Of a DNA stretch of 64,000 bases, positions 1-7,987 are shown piece after piece (position 1 is the first letter of the stretch; each line of letters opens with the position of its first letter). The stretch lies in assembly GCF_001610955.1 (NCBI RefSeq), contig NZ_CP014335.1, positions 971,001-1,035,000 on the forward strand, given 5' to 3'. A program made the translations under genes and the position numbers. The DNA comes from Geobacillus thermoleovorans (GTDB lineage: Bacteria > Bacillota > Bacilli > Bacillales > Anoxybacillaceae). The notes under the pieces are model-generated. The model saw only the letters and a program-made list of their open reading frames with translations. It had not been told where the DNA came from and made no database searches.

Positions 1-609
1 TATCGCTCCAACCGGGTGACGAAAGGTGAGGCGGCGAAACTATTGGCCATTTTCGCCCAATTTGATTACAGCCCAGTGATTGCATATGTGCTCGAACCGA
101 AATATAAGTTAACGGAGTTTTCCTATCGGGTCATTTTTGGCCATATGAGCGAGCGGCTTCTTCGACAGGTGGAACAGCGATTTGATGAGCTGCCGCGGGC
201 AGGGAAATGCGCGTTCATCGATATGATCGGCATCCGTCGACGAGGGGAGCGATCGTTTTTGCTGGAGCTGTTGGCATCAGATGAGTTGGAGCTTCGTGTT
301 CGCGCGCTTAAGGCGATGGCAGAAATTGGCGTTTCAATTGAAGCGACAAAGCTTGATCGCCACTTGCGCTCGCCGCATTGGCAAGAGAGGCTGATGGCAG
401 TCCGTCTTGCCGGAAAATGCCGCGAAGAATGGTTGCTTCCCTTGCTCTATGAGCGGCTGGCCGACCGTTCATTCGCCGTTCGTTCGGAAGCGGCTGCCTC
501 CATCGTGCGCCTGCCGGGCGGCCGGGCGATGCTGCATAAAGCGGCGTGCACAGCGGAGGACCGTTATGCCCGTGACATGGCGAAGCAATGGATTGGAGAG
601 GAGGGGTGA
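1..609 (+). CDS. HEAT-repeat protein, 5' end outside window
   Basis: The frame is open from base 1, and the first in-frame start (GTG at 16) has no ribosome binding site before it, so the gene probably begins upstream. The visible part, about 200 residues, is a chain of amphipathic helix pairs (for example around LASDELELRVRALKAMAEIG and LADRSFAVRSEAAASIVRL) typical of HEAT/armadillo-like repeats that serve as protein-binding scaffolds. It ends in TGATG, where its stop overlaps the ATG of the glycosyltransferase, so the two were translationally coupled. A role in surface polysaccharide production is inferred only from that neighbour. No catalytic motif is visible. Confidence 0.75.
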   Translation, partial: YRSNRVTKGEAAKLLAIFAQFDYSPVIAYVLEPKYKLTEFSYRVIFGHMSERLLRQVEQRFDELPRAGKCAFIDMIGIRRRGERSFLLELLASDELELRVRALKAMAEIGVSIEATKLDRHLRSPHWQERLMAVRLAGKCREEWLLPLLYERLADRSFAVRSEAAASIVRLPGGRAMLHKAACTAEDRYARDMAKQWIGEEG

Positions 610-1965
610 TGGTGGAAGGGGGGCAAGCGTTTCTATCGGCTATCGGGCATGTCGTGCTCATTTATATGGCTGTCGTTCTCGCCTTTTATACGTTTTTGCT
701 TGTGGTAGCTTTCATTCACTTGCGCCGCACTCGTCGTCTTGACGATTGGGAGCCGTATGAAGAATTGCTCGATGCCAGCTACGCAAAACCGATATCGATC
801 CTTGTTCCAGCTTATAATGAGGAAGCCGGCATCGTTGGTTCGGTTCGCTCACTGCTAGCCATCGAATACCCGGAGTATGAAGTCATTGTCATTAATGATG
901 GGTCGACTGACAAGACACTTAAGCGGTTGATCGATCATTTTCATCTGAAGCCGGTCTATCGCGTCATTCGCCATCAGCTGGCGGCGAAGGAAATCAAGGC
1001 GGTTTACCAGTCGCCCGATTACCCGCATTTGTTTGTGCTGGATAAAGAAAACGACGGGAAAGCCGATGCATTGAACGCCGGAATCAACGCCGCCCGCTAT
1101 CCATACATTTGCTCCATCGACGGCGATTCTGTTCTTGAGCGGCGCGCGTTTTTGAAGGTGATGAAACCGATGCTTGAATCCGACGGAGAGGTCATTGCTT
1201 CTGGAGGGACGGTCCGGATCGCCAATGGCTGTCGGATTGAACGCGGTGAAATCGTCAAGGTCGGTTTGTCGCGGCGGCCGCCTCGGCTTAAGCCGCCATA
1301 ACTTGCTGCTCATCGTTTCTGGGGCATTCGGCGTTTTTTTTAAGCCGTGGGTGATCGAAGCAGGCGGATATACGGATACAGCTGGAGAGGATATGGAACT
1401 CGTTGTGCGCCTGCATCGACTGGCGCGTGAAAAAAACGAGGAGAAAAAAATCATCTATATCCCCGACCCGGTTTGCTGGACAGAAGCGCCGGAAACGTAT
1501 GGGGATTTGCGGAGGCAGCGGCGGCGCTGGCATCGCGGGCTTTTGGAAAGCTTATGGATGCATCGATCGATGCTATTCAATCCAAAATATGGCTCAATCG
1601 GCCTTCTTTCGCTGCCGTATTTTTGGTTCATTGAGCTTCTTGGTCCGATCGTTGAATTGATGGGCTATATTGTCGTTGTTTTCTCCTTATTTCTCGGAAA
1701 CTTGTACGTCGAATTCGCTCTTCTTTTGCTGACGGTTTCGGTTTTGTACGGTTCGCTGTTATCAGCAGCAGCCGTCTTGCTTGAAGAGTGGACTGAGCGG
1801 AAGTTCCCGAGCATCTCTGATTTGGTGAAGCTGTTTTTCTTCGCGTTGACTGAGACATTTTGGTACCGTCCGCTTACCGCTTGGTGGCGGTGCGAAGGGG
1901 TGATCGACGCTGTTCGCCGGAAAAAGCAATGGGGGAGCATAAAGCGAAAAGGAGTGTCGGTGTAA
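609..1965 (+). pseudogene. family 2 glycosyltransferase, disrupted by deletion and frameshift
   Basis: Starts at ATG 609, coupled to the preceding stop, with a GGAGAGGAGGGG-type RBS. The first 230 codons hold a membrane helix (about residues 12-36), the nucleotide-sugar fold with VINDGST (D97) and the DGD motif (171-173). The frame then ends at 1299-1301. The rest of the enzyme continues in another frame from about 1276: GRLGLSRHN, an ISGAFG-like strand, the GED acidic motif, QRRRWHRG (the QxxRW motif) and several C-terminal membrane helices, ending at 1965. In this family (BcsA/PgaC-like processive synthases) some 15-20 residues normally lie between VKVGLSRRP and the GRLG segment; they are missing here. 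This suggests a real deletion of about 50 bp plus frame loss at 1265-1280, not a single-base error. The protein is expected to be inactive. Confidence 0.7.
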
Positions 1966-2100
1966 ACATAGGTAGAGAATAGAGCGAAAAGGGTGCGCCT
2001 CGGCTTGACGAATCAGTGCATGTCTCCCCAAGTGATCGTGATCGAACCCAAAGAGGAATATTCACGAAAACATGATGAATTCAAAGAGAAAAGCCAGGTC

Positions 2101-2141
2101 ACGGCTCGGCGTCCGCTTAATAGCGGTCGCCGAGCCGTTTA
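2101..2141. terminator. 11-bp perfect hairpin over the ykyB stop
   Basis: ACGGCTCGGCG pairs with CGCCGAGCCGT around a 16-base loop. The + strand side is followed by only TTTAAA, and the - strand side has no immediate T-run. It overlaps the 3' end of ykyB and could end transcription from either side, weakly. Confidence 0.45.
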
Positions 2142-2551
2142 AATACGGGTCTTGTCAGCCGTTTCGGCTTTTGTTCCGGCTTTTCCTTCAGTCCGGTGTA
2201 GGCGATGAGAATGGCTTTTGCCTCTGACAGCGGCATCCGAGCTGGAGGGTTGCGGTATGAATCGTTGAGAGAGCCAAGGTGCGGAAGGGCGGCGAAATCT
2301 TGTTTTGTCGGTGGGATGTGGAAGTAGTAGTCGCCGACGGCGACAAGCACGTCGGATTGCTGTTGGCTGTATCTCGGATTGCGGGAAAAATGGAGGCCCA
2401 CTTTTTTCGCCTTGCCCTCCTCAAGCAGCTTCTCGATCGCTTTTTTCTTCAGAAGATAAAGAAACGAAGGGTTCAATGCTGTTTTGGCATGGCGGTTGAC
2501 GGTAAAAATCGCTTTGGCAATATTGTCGACCGTCAATTGCACCGGTTTCAT
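2117..2551 (-). CDS. ykyB: YkyB-family protein
   Basis: A 144-residue protein resembling B. subtilis YkyB (YkyB-like family), function unknown. It is basic, with a helical N-terminal half (LTVDNIAKAIFTVNRHAKTA) and a KRLTRPVF-type C-terminus; no membrane helix or signal peptide is seen. Two ATGs lie six bases apart. The RBS (AAGGAG) is only 2 bases from the outer one but 8 bases from the inner one at 2551, so MKPVQLTV is chosen as the start. The B. subtilis neighbours ykuC and ykuD are absent and ykuE follows directly upstream. Confidence 0.85.
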   Translation of the reverse strand: MKPVQLTVDNIAKAIFTVNRHAKTALNPSFLYLLKKKAIEKLLEEGKAKKVGLHFSRNPRYSQQQSDVLVAVGDYYFHIPPTKQDFAALPHLGSLNDSYRNPPARMPLSEAKAILIAYTGLKEKPEQKPKRLTRPVFKRLGDRY

Positions 2552-2619
2552 CGGCATGTCTCCTTTTTTCTTTCTATTATAACATAGGAAGCGGTGTTGT
2601 TGCCCGGTTTGTCCTACTT

Positions 2620-3489
2620 CTATCCGGGGGTAAGCGAAAAAACGGTCAACTCCGGCGGAGCGAAGAAGCGAAGCGGCACCCTTGTTGTGCCAAGGCCGCG
2701 GTTGACGTACAACAAGAGTCCGCCGACGTGGTAAAACCCTTCATAATACCGCTCAGACAACGGCGGCGTGATGAGCGGTCCGATAAACGGCAACTGAATT
2801 TGCCCGCCGTGGCTATGGCCGGAGAGTTGAACGTGAATAGGGAAGCGGCGAGCCTCAATGGCACCGTCCGGCTCATGAACGAGGGCGATCGTATATGTCG
2901 CCCGAGGAATGCCGTTCGTCATTTTCGACCAGTCCGGGCGTCCGAGCATCATATCGTCGCTGCCGGCGATAGCGATCGCGTCATGGCCGCGCCGGACGAG
3001 TGCATGCTCATTGACGAGAACGCGGAACCCGGCTCGTTCCATCAATCGACGGTAAATATCTGTCCCGTAGCCGCCGTGATCATGGTTTCCGTAAATGCAA
3101 AATTTTCCAAGAGGAGCACGGACGCCAGCCAACGCCTCAGCGACCGCGTTGACGTGCGGATACCGGTTCGCCTCATGGAGCAGATCACCTGTGAATACGA
3201 CGAGATCGGGCCCGAGTTCGTTGATGCGGCCGATAATGCGGTAAAAGCGTTTCAAGCCGTAATAATGGCCGAGATGGAGATCACTGAACTGCAGCAGCTT
3301 GACGCCGGCAAACGACTTTGGGATCAGCGGATGCGACAGCGCATGGTGCGTCACGGTCAGCTCGGCTGGCTCAATCCAGCGGGCGTATCCAGAGGCGGCT
3401 GCCATCGCCAGCGCTGCGCTGAAACTTGTGCGCGCCAGCTTTTTCAAAAAGGCGCGCCGGCTTAGTTTGGTTGTTTCGATATGGTGCAT
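2620..3489 (-). CDS. ykuE: Tat-exported metallophosphoesterase YkuE
   Basis: A 289-residue calcineurin-like phosphoesterase. The N-terminus carries a twin-arginine signal (SRRAFLKK, R11-R12) followed by a hydrophobic stretch. Metal-binding motifs follow in order: FSDLHLG (D70, H72), GDLL (D102), GNHDH (N135, H136) and later GHSHGG. In B. subtilis YkuE is a substrate of the TatAyCy translocase and is retained at the wall as a metal-dependent phosphoesterase; the conserved RR motif supports the same route here. The RBS AAAGGACGG precedes ATG 3489. Natural substrate unknown. Confidence 0.9.
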   Translation of the reverse strand: MHHIETTKLSRRAFLKKLARTSFSAALAMAAASGYARWIEPAELTVTHHALSHPLIPKSFAGVKLLQFSDLHLGHYYGLKRFYRIIGRINELGPDLVVFTGDLLHEANRYPHVNAVAEALAGVRAPLGKFCIYGNHDHGGYGTDIYRRLMERAGFRVLVNEHALVRRGHDAIAIAGSDDMMLGRPDWSKMTNGIPRATYTIALVHEPDGAIEARRFPIHVQLSGHSHGGQIQLPFIGPLITPPLSERYYEGFYHVGGLLLYVNRGLGTTRVPLRFFAPPELTVFSLTPG

Positions 3490-3564
3490 CGTTTCGCCGT
3501 CCTTTCACAAGCAGCTTTATTATAACGAAAAGAGAGGGAAAAGGACAATAGGAGGACTAAGATG

Positions 3565-3594
3565 TTCGAATATTCCACTATTTTATGATATGAT
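3565..3594 (+). promoter_or_regulatory. sigma-A type promoter of fadH
   Basis: TTCGAA, an 18-base spacer and TATGAT lie just upstream of the FadR operator. A second TATGAT starts five bases earlier. Confidence 0.5.
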
Positions 3595-3598
3595 AAAA

Positions 3599-3618
3599 AT
3601 GAATGAGTAATCAGTCAT
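3599..3618. promoter_or_regulatory. FadR (TetR family) operator
   Basis: ATGAATGAGTAATCAGTCAT is an imperfect palindrome (8 of 10 positions symmetric). It matches the Bacillus FadR box (ATGAATGA..TCATTCAT type). It lies between the -10 and the RBS of fadH, the position expected for repression. In B. subtilis FadR releases DNA on binding long-chain acyl-CoA, and fadH is in its regulon. Confidence 0.75.
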
Positions 3619-3632
3619 AGGAGGAGAAATGG

Positions 3633-4400
3633 ATGAACGGAAAAGTGATCATTGTGACCGGCGGGTCGAGCGGAATGGGGAAATATATGGCGAAGCGGTT
3701 TGTTTCTGATGGGGCCAACGTCGTCATTACGGGAAGGCGGGCCGAGGCGCTCGAAGAGGCCAAGCGGGAAATCGCCGCGCCGGATGGAGGGAAAGTGCTT
3801 ACGATCCCGATGGATGTGCGCAACCCGGAACAAGTGGCGCACATGGTGGAGCGGACTGATGCGGAATTCGGCCGCATCGATGCCCTCATCAACAACGCGG
3901 CTGGCAATTTCATTTGCCCGGCGGAAAAGTTGTCGATCAACGGCTGGAACAGCGTCATTAACATTGTGTTAAACGGCACGTTTTACTGCAGCCGGGAAGT
4001 CGGCAACTACTGGATTCAGCGCGGCTTGAAAGGGAACATTATCAACATCGTTGCGACATATGCCTGGCATGCCGGCGCCGGGGTCATTCATTCAGCGAGC
4101 GCCAAGGCTGGAGTGCTGGCAATGACGCGCACGCTTGCTGTGGAATGGGGGAAAAAGTACGGCTTCCGCGTCAATGCGATCGCTCCCGGACCGATTGAGC
4201 GGACCGGCGGGGCGGAGCGGCTTTGGGAATCAGAGGAAGCGGAGCGGATGACGTTGGAAAGCGTGCCGCTCGGGCGGCTCGGGACGCCGGAAGAAATCGC
4301 GGCGGTCGCTTCGTTTTTGCTTTCGGATGAAGCCGCTTACATTAACGGCGCTTGCATCACAGTCGACGGCGGCCAATGGCTGAACCGGCGGCCGTTTTAA
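3633..4400 (+). CDS. fadH: 2,4-dienoyl-CoA reductase (SDR family)
   Basis: A 255-residue short-chain dehydrogenase, close to B. subtilis FadH (YkuF), which reduces 2,4-dienoyl-CoA with NADPH so that unsaturated fatty acids can enter beta-oxidation. The cofactor motif is TGGSSGMG (9-16), and NNAAGN is at 87-92. The usual YxxxK is replaced by SASAK: K158, S154 and Y143 keep exactly the spacing of the mitochondrial dienoyl-CoA reductase catalytic set (Lys214, Ser210, Tyr199), which favours this reaction over a generic dehydrogenase. ATG 3633 is used; ATG 3629 is out of frame. Regulated by the FadR box just upstream. B. subtilis fadG is absent after it. Confidence 0.92.
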   Translation: MNGKVIIVTGGSSGMGKYMAKRFVSDGANVVITGRRAEALEEAKREIAAPDGGKVLTIPMDVRNPEQVAHMVERTDAEFGRIDALINNAAGNFICPAEKLSINGWNSVINIVLNGTFYCSREVGNYWIQRGLKGNIINIVATYAWHAGAGVIHSASAKAGVLAMTRTLAVEWGKKYGFRVNAIAPGPIERTGGAERLWESEEAERMTLESVPLGRLGTPEEIAAVASFLLSDEAAYINGACITVDGGQWLNRRPF

Positions 4401-4507
4401 TCAAATTTGCCATAAAGCAAGATGGTCCTCACCCAAAAGGGATTGCAGGCGGTATTTCTTCATTTATCGCGGGCAACCGGCTCATTGCACGCAACGGCCT
4501 TTGTCAC

Positions 4508-4544
4508 AAGCGGATTCCCTGCTGTCAGGGGAGCCGCTTTTTTT
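4508..4544 (+). terminator. terminator after fadH
   Basis: AAGCGG/CCGCTT stem with inner CCCT/AGGG pairing, followed by a run of seven T. Confidence 0.85.
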
Positions 4545-4616
4545 ACGAGTCAGGAACGATTGGGCAATTATGCTATAATAAAGGCAAAGATGGTCGATGG
4601 GGATGAGGTGAACACG

Positions 4617-5834
4617 ATGGATGCATTAGACGTGATGGCCAACTTGCCGCACGTGATTCCGCACTATCAACCGATTTTCAGCGCCGATGAGCATGGGGTC
4701 GTCGGCTATGAAGTGCTCGGTCGGTTTCAAACGGAAACAGGGCCGGTCAGCCTTGGGCCGTTTTTTCACGATGAAACCATTCCAGAAGAATTTCGCATCG
4801 AAGTGGATGATGTGATCACGAAAAAAGCGCTCGACTATTTTCTGTCGCTTGATGATCAAACGCTGCTCATTTTTTTAAACCGCGACGCCAACTTGCTGAT
4901 GCTTGACCGCGGCGAGTCGTTTTTGCAGCTGCTTCTCTCCTATGAAGCGAAAGGGTTGGCCCCAAGCCGCATCGTTTTGGAAATCAACGAGCAGCATTTC
5001 AAGGGAGACGTCGATCAGCTCAGCCATTTATTGACGTATCTTCGTACATACGGCGTTAAAGTGGCGGTCGACAACATCGCCGAACATAGCATTCATCTTG
5101 AGCGAATCGGCGTCTTGTCGCCTGACATTTTAAAAATCGATTTGCGTGAATTGCGGAAAACGTCCGTTCATCAAGCATACCAGGAAATCGTTCACTCGAT
5201 TTCGCTGTTGGCGCGCAAAATCGGAGCGACGCTCCTGTATGAGGACATCGAAACGTCATTTCAGCTTCAGTATGCTTGGCGGCATGGCGGCCGCTATTAT
5301 CAAGGGTATTATTTGGCCAAGCCGGCGCCAGAGGTTGTGCCGCGCGATTTGTTGAAAGACTTGCTCCGCCAAGAGTGCCATCGCTTCATCCAGCAGGAAA
5401 AGAAAAAGCTTGAAACGCTGTATCAAATTGCTGAGCAGTTTCAGCAGCGGATCAGCGCGCTGCTTGGCAAATACAAAAAAGCCGCCGATTTTAACGAGCT
5501 CATTTCCCTGTTGGCCGGCGAGCTCGACGATGTTTGCTTCCGCATTTATGTTTGTGATGAGGACGGCTTCCAGCAGTCGGGCAATATGTTCAAGCGCGGC
5601 GGCCGGTGGGAGCTTCAGCCGCAATATTATATGAAAAACTGGAGCTGGCGCCCGTATTTTTTGGAAAACATTATTCGCATGCGCTCGCGCCGAAGAGGGA
5701 TTTTGTCCGATTTATACACGGATATTGAAACAGGGGAAACGATCCGGACGTATTCGTATCCGATCGATGAGCGCCATTACTTGTTTATTGACTTGTCGTA
5801 CAGCTATTTGTTTGAGCATGACGCCCATTATTGA
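4617..5834 (+). CDS. ykuI: EAL-domain c-di-GMP binding protein YkuI
   Basis: A 405-residue protein matching B. subtilis YkuI: an N-terminal EAL domain (about 1-250), a helical linker rich in KKK/Q (about 255-290) and a C-terminal PAS-like domain ending in TYSYPIDERHYLFIDL. The signature EAL is EVL here (E32-V33-L34), as in the YkuI group. That protein binds c-di-GMP but has shown little or no phosphodiesterase activity, so a sensor role is likely. The start ATG 4617 is chosen because AGGTG lies 6 bases before it and the homologue begins at this point; the frame stays open 195 bases further upstream without an RBS. An extended -10 (TGCTATAAT, 4571-4579) lies upstream. Confidence 0.9.
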   Translation: MDALDVMANLPHVIPHYQPIFSADEHGVVGYEVLGRFQTETGPVSLGPFFHDETIPEEFRIEVDDVITKKALDYFLSLDDQTLLIFLNRDANLLMLDRGESFLQLLLSYEAKGLAPSRIVLEINEQHFKGDVDQLSHLLTYLRTYGVKVAVDNIAEHSIHLERIGVLSPDILKIDLRELRKTSVHQAYQEIVHSISLLARKIGATLLYEDIETSFQLQYAWRHGGRYYQGYYLAKPAPEVVPRDLLKDLLRQECHRFIQQEKKKLETLYQIAEQFQQRISALLGKYKKAADFNELISLLAGELDDVCFRIYVCDEDGFQQSGNMFKRGGRWELQPQYYMKNWSWRPYFLENIIRMRSRRRGILSDLYTDIETGETIRTYSYPIDERHYLFIDLSYSYLFEHDAHY

Positions 5835-5882
5835 CTGCATAAAATCGCCTCATTGCGGCAAAGTAAACATGAGGTGAAACTT

Positions 5883-6116
5883 ATGGCACAGTTAACTTTT
5901 GTGTTATCCGCCCTCTCTGTATTGATCGCGGTCATTGGGTTCGTCTATACGGTTCGCCTCGGACGCCAACAGCGTTGGCAAGGGGAGCTTGACGGGCCGA
6001 TTCCGAAAACGGTCGAGGAGCATGCCTACTTGCGCAACCCGGTGTTCCTCGCTTACGTACTCGCTGTCTTGCTCGCCATTTTTGCCATTGGTTATTTGGC
6101 GTTGCGCTATTATTGA
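5883..6116 (+). CDS. small membrane protein, unknown
   Basis: A 77-residue protein with two predicted membrane helices (about residues 4-22 and 56-76) flanking a charged, proline-containing loop (RLGRQQRWQGELDGPIPKTV). ATG 5883 is preceded by GAGGTG at a good distance. It follows ykuI by 48 bases and could be cotranscribed with it; a terminator follows immediately. I do not recognise a named family. Confidence 0.75.
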   Translation: MAQLTFVLSALSVLIAVIGFVYTVRLGRQQRWQGELDGPIPKTVEEHAYLRNPVFLAYVLAVLLAIFAIGYLALRYY

Positions 6117-6117
6117 A

Positions 6118-6152
6118 AAAAAGGCCATTCCATTCATATGGGTGGCCTTTTT
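6118..6152 (+). terminator. terminator after small membrane gene
   Basis: AAAAAGGCCA pairs with TGGCCTTTTT, loop of 15 bases. Confidence 0.85.
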
Positions 6153-6241
6153 GCCTGTCCGCAAATGACGCTTTTTTCCACGACTTTTTTCCTTTGCCGG
6201 CGAATATATATGGAAGCGGAAGAGGCAAAGGGGGAATGGAG

Positions 6242-6445
6242 ATGACGAAGCGGCTGCCGACAAGGCTGTCGGGCGAGGAAGCGGCGTTATTGCTTGACGT
6301 TTTGTTCAGCCAGCAATATGCACTCGAGCTCATCCGCTCCGAGCTGGCGGATATCGAAAACGGAGACAAGGAGGTCGATGAACACCGGTACCGGCAGCTG
6401 TTGCGTTTATACGACCGACTGTTGACAGAGGAAGAGGAAGGATAA
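6242..6445 (+). CDS. small acidic helical protein, unknown
   Basis: A 67-residue protein, almost entirely helical by appearance, with an acidic tail (LLTEEEEG). Two ATGs lie six bases apart; AAAGGGGG is 1 base from the first and 7 from the second, so ATG 6242 is used. It sits alone between two terminators (6118-6152 and 6458-6491), so it forms a unit of its own. No family recognised. Confidence 0.65.
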   Translation: MTKRLPTRLSGEEAALLLDVLFSQQYALELIRSELADIENGDKEVDEHRYRQLLRLYDRLLTEEEEG

Positions 6446-6457
6446 AAATTGTTGTGC

Positions 6458-6491
6458 ACTATCGCTATCGCAGGAAGCGATAGTCTTTTTT
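6458..6491 (+). terminator. terminator of the 67-residue gene
   Basis: ACTATCGCT/AGCGATAGT perfect 9-bp stem followed by CTTTTTT. A TATGAT -10 for the next gene starts five bases later (6496-6501). Confidence 0.88.
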
Positions 6492-6547
6492 ATGGTATGA
6501 TAACAATGTGGAGAGGAGAAGATGCAGAAGAAAGGCGGAACATCGGC

Positions 6548-7021
6548 ATGACATGGGAACACAATGAATTCATGCAAATGACTGTCAAGCCATTTCTGAT
6601 TCCGGCGGATAAAGTGGCGCATGTGCAGCCGGGAAATTATTTGGATCATGCGCTGCTCGTCCTGACGAAAACCGGCTATTCAGCGATTCCAGTTCTCGAT
6701 ACATCGTATAAACTGCATGGGCTCATCAGCATGACGATGATGATGGATGCAATTTTAGGATTGGAGCGCATCGAATTTGAACGTCTCGAGACGATGAAGG
6801 TCGAAGAAGTGATGAACCGAAACATTCCGCGCCTGCGGCTTGACGACAGCCTGATGAAGGCAGTGGGGCTTATTGTCAATCATCCGTTCGTGTGTGTGGA
6901 AAATGACGACGGATATTTTGCAGGCATTTTCACTCGACGGGAAGTACTGAAGCAACTGAATAAACAGCTGCACAGGCCTAATGGCGGCCGGAAGCTAGGC
7001 CGAAAAGAGGCTGAACAATGA
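6548..7021 (+). CDS. darB: CBS-domain c-di-AMP receptor DarB
   Basis: A 157-residue protein with two CBS domains (about 20-80 and 85-145), matching B. subtilis YkuL, also called CbpB/DarB. Characteristic stretches are ADKVAHVQPGN, LVLTKTGYSAIPVLD and FVCVENDDGYFAGIFTRREVL. In B. subtilis apo-DarB binds and stimulates the (p)ppGpp synthetase Rel and pyruvate carboxylase, and c-di-AMP releases it; the pyc gene is also in this window. ATG 6548 is chosen by homology and AAAGGCGG nine bases upstream; the frame is open further upstream but has no better start. The last bases overlap the ATG of a possible 48-codon ORF. Confidence 0.9.
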   Translation: MTWEHNEFMQMTVKPFLIPADKVAHVQPGNYLDHALLVLTKTGYSAIPVLDTSYKLHGLISMTMMMDAILGLERIEFERLETMKVEEVMNRNIPRLRLDDSLMKAVGLIVNHPFVCVENDDGYFAGIFTRREVLKQLNKQLHRPNGGRKLGRKEAEQ

Positions 7022-7164
7022 GCAGAAAGATAATCGTGTGCAATAACAAGAGCAGCTGGCTTTGGCTGATCAGTTCGGAAGCTGCGTGGCAACTTCCGCA
7101 AGTGCAAGCCTTCGAGAAGATATTTACAGCATTTTGCTCGATGAATTTGTGCTTGTCACAATGA
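7018..7164 (+). CDS. possible 48-codon ORF coupled to darB
   Basis: An ATG overlaps the darB stop as ATGA and opens 48 codons (MSRKIIVCNN... ending FCSMNLCLSQ). AGAGG lies 7 bases before it. The product is rich in Trp and Cys and unlike any family I know. In B. subtilis ccpC follows here, but I see no LysR similarity. It may be a chance ORF or a remnant. Confidence 0.25.
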   Translation: MSRKIIVCNNKSSWLWLISSEAAWQLPQVQAFEKIFTAFCSMNLCLSQ

Positions 7165-7182
7165 TCTCTGTTTTGCTAAAGT
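7153..7182 (+). promoter_or_regulatory. promoter of dapH
   Basis: TTGTCA, 18-base spacer, TAAAGT with a TG extension (TGCTAAAGT); the dapH RBS AAAGGAGG follows 18 bases later. Confidence 0.65.
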
Positions 7183-7217
7183 AAAAAAGAATACAGGTGT
7201 AAAGGAGGATATCGCCC

Positions 7218-7928
7218 ATGAAGATGATGGACGCCAATGAAATCATTTCCTTTATTCAAAACAGCAAAAAATCGACACCAGTCAAAGTATACATAAAAGG
7301 GGATCTCGAAGGCATCGATTTCGGCTCAAGCGCCAAAACATTTATCACGGGCAACGTCGGCGTCGTGTTTGGCGAATGGCAAGACATTCAAGCGGCAATC
7401 GAAGCGAATCAAGACAAAATCGAGGACTATGTCGTCGAGAACGACCGCCGCAACTCGGCCATTCCGCTCCTGGATTTGAAAGGCATCAAGGCGCGCATTG
7501 AGCCGGGCGCCATCATCCGCGACCATGTCGAAATCGGCGACAACGCCGTCATTATGATGGGAGCGGTCATCAATATCGGCGCCGTCGTCGGCGAAGGAAC
7601 GATGATCGACATGAATGCGGTGCTCGGCGGCCGGGCGACGGTCGGGAAAAACTGCCATATCGGCGCCGGCGCGGTGTTGGCAGGCGTGATCGAGCCGCCA
7701 TCAGCCAAGCCGGTCGTCATTGAAGACGATGTGCTCGTCGGGGCGAATGCCGTTATTTTGGAAGGCGTCACGGTCGGCAAAGGAGCGGTTGTGGCTGCCG
7801 GCGCCGTTGTTGTCGAAGACGTGCCGCCGTATACGGTCGTGGCCGGCGTGCCGGCGCGCGTCATTAAGCAGATCGACGAGCAAACGCGGGCGAAAACGGA
7901 GATTAAGCAGGAGCTTCGCCAATTATAA
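7218..7928 (+). CDS. dapH: tetrahydrodipicolinate N-acetyltransferase
   Basis: A 236-residue enzyme nearly identical in layout to B. subtilis DapH (YkuQ). It transfers acetyl from acetyl-CoA to tetrahydrodipicolinate, the committing step of the acetylase branch to meso-diaminopimelate (lysine and peptidoglycan). After a short N-terminal domain (1-90) the protein is a left-handed beta helix of hexapeptide repeats (about 90-215: [21 protein letters not shown] and similar turns). The RBS is GGAGG nine bases before ATG 7218. dapL follows 59 bases downstream across a terminator-like hairpin. Confidence 0.96.
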
Positions 7929-7935
7929 TCATCAT

Positions 7936-7969
7936 AAAAGCTGTCCCTTCACACGAGGACAGCTTTTTT
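7936..7969 (+). terminator. hairpin with T-run between dapH and dapL
   Basis: AAAAGCTGTCC pairs with GGACAGCTTTTTT. It lies between two genes of one pathway, so it may lower dapL expression relative to dapH, unless dapL has its own promoter. Confidence 0.85.
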
Positions 7970-7987
7970 GCCCATGGAGGAGAGACG

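Noticed and set aside
2728..3465. 245-codon + strand frame
   Set aside because: It is the antisense of ykuE, whose Tat signal and metal motifs are unmistakable; low-complexity composition and no RBS.
4422..4616. N-terminal extension of ykuI
   Set aside because: The open frame starts upstream of a terminator and lacks an RBS; the homologue begins at 4617.
7022..7217. Lysine riboswitch before dapH
   Set aside because: I looked for the conserved L-box blocks and found neither them nor a terminator in the leader; the promoter lies only about 35 bases before the gene.
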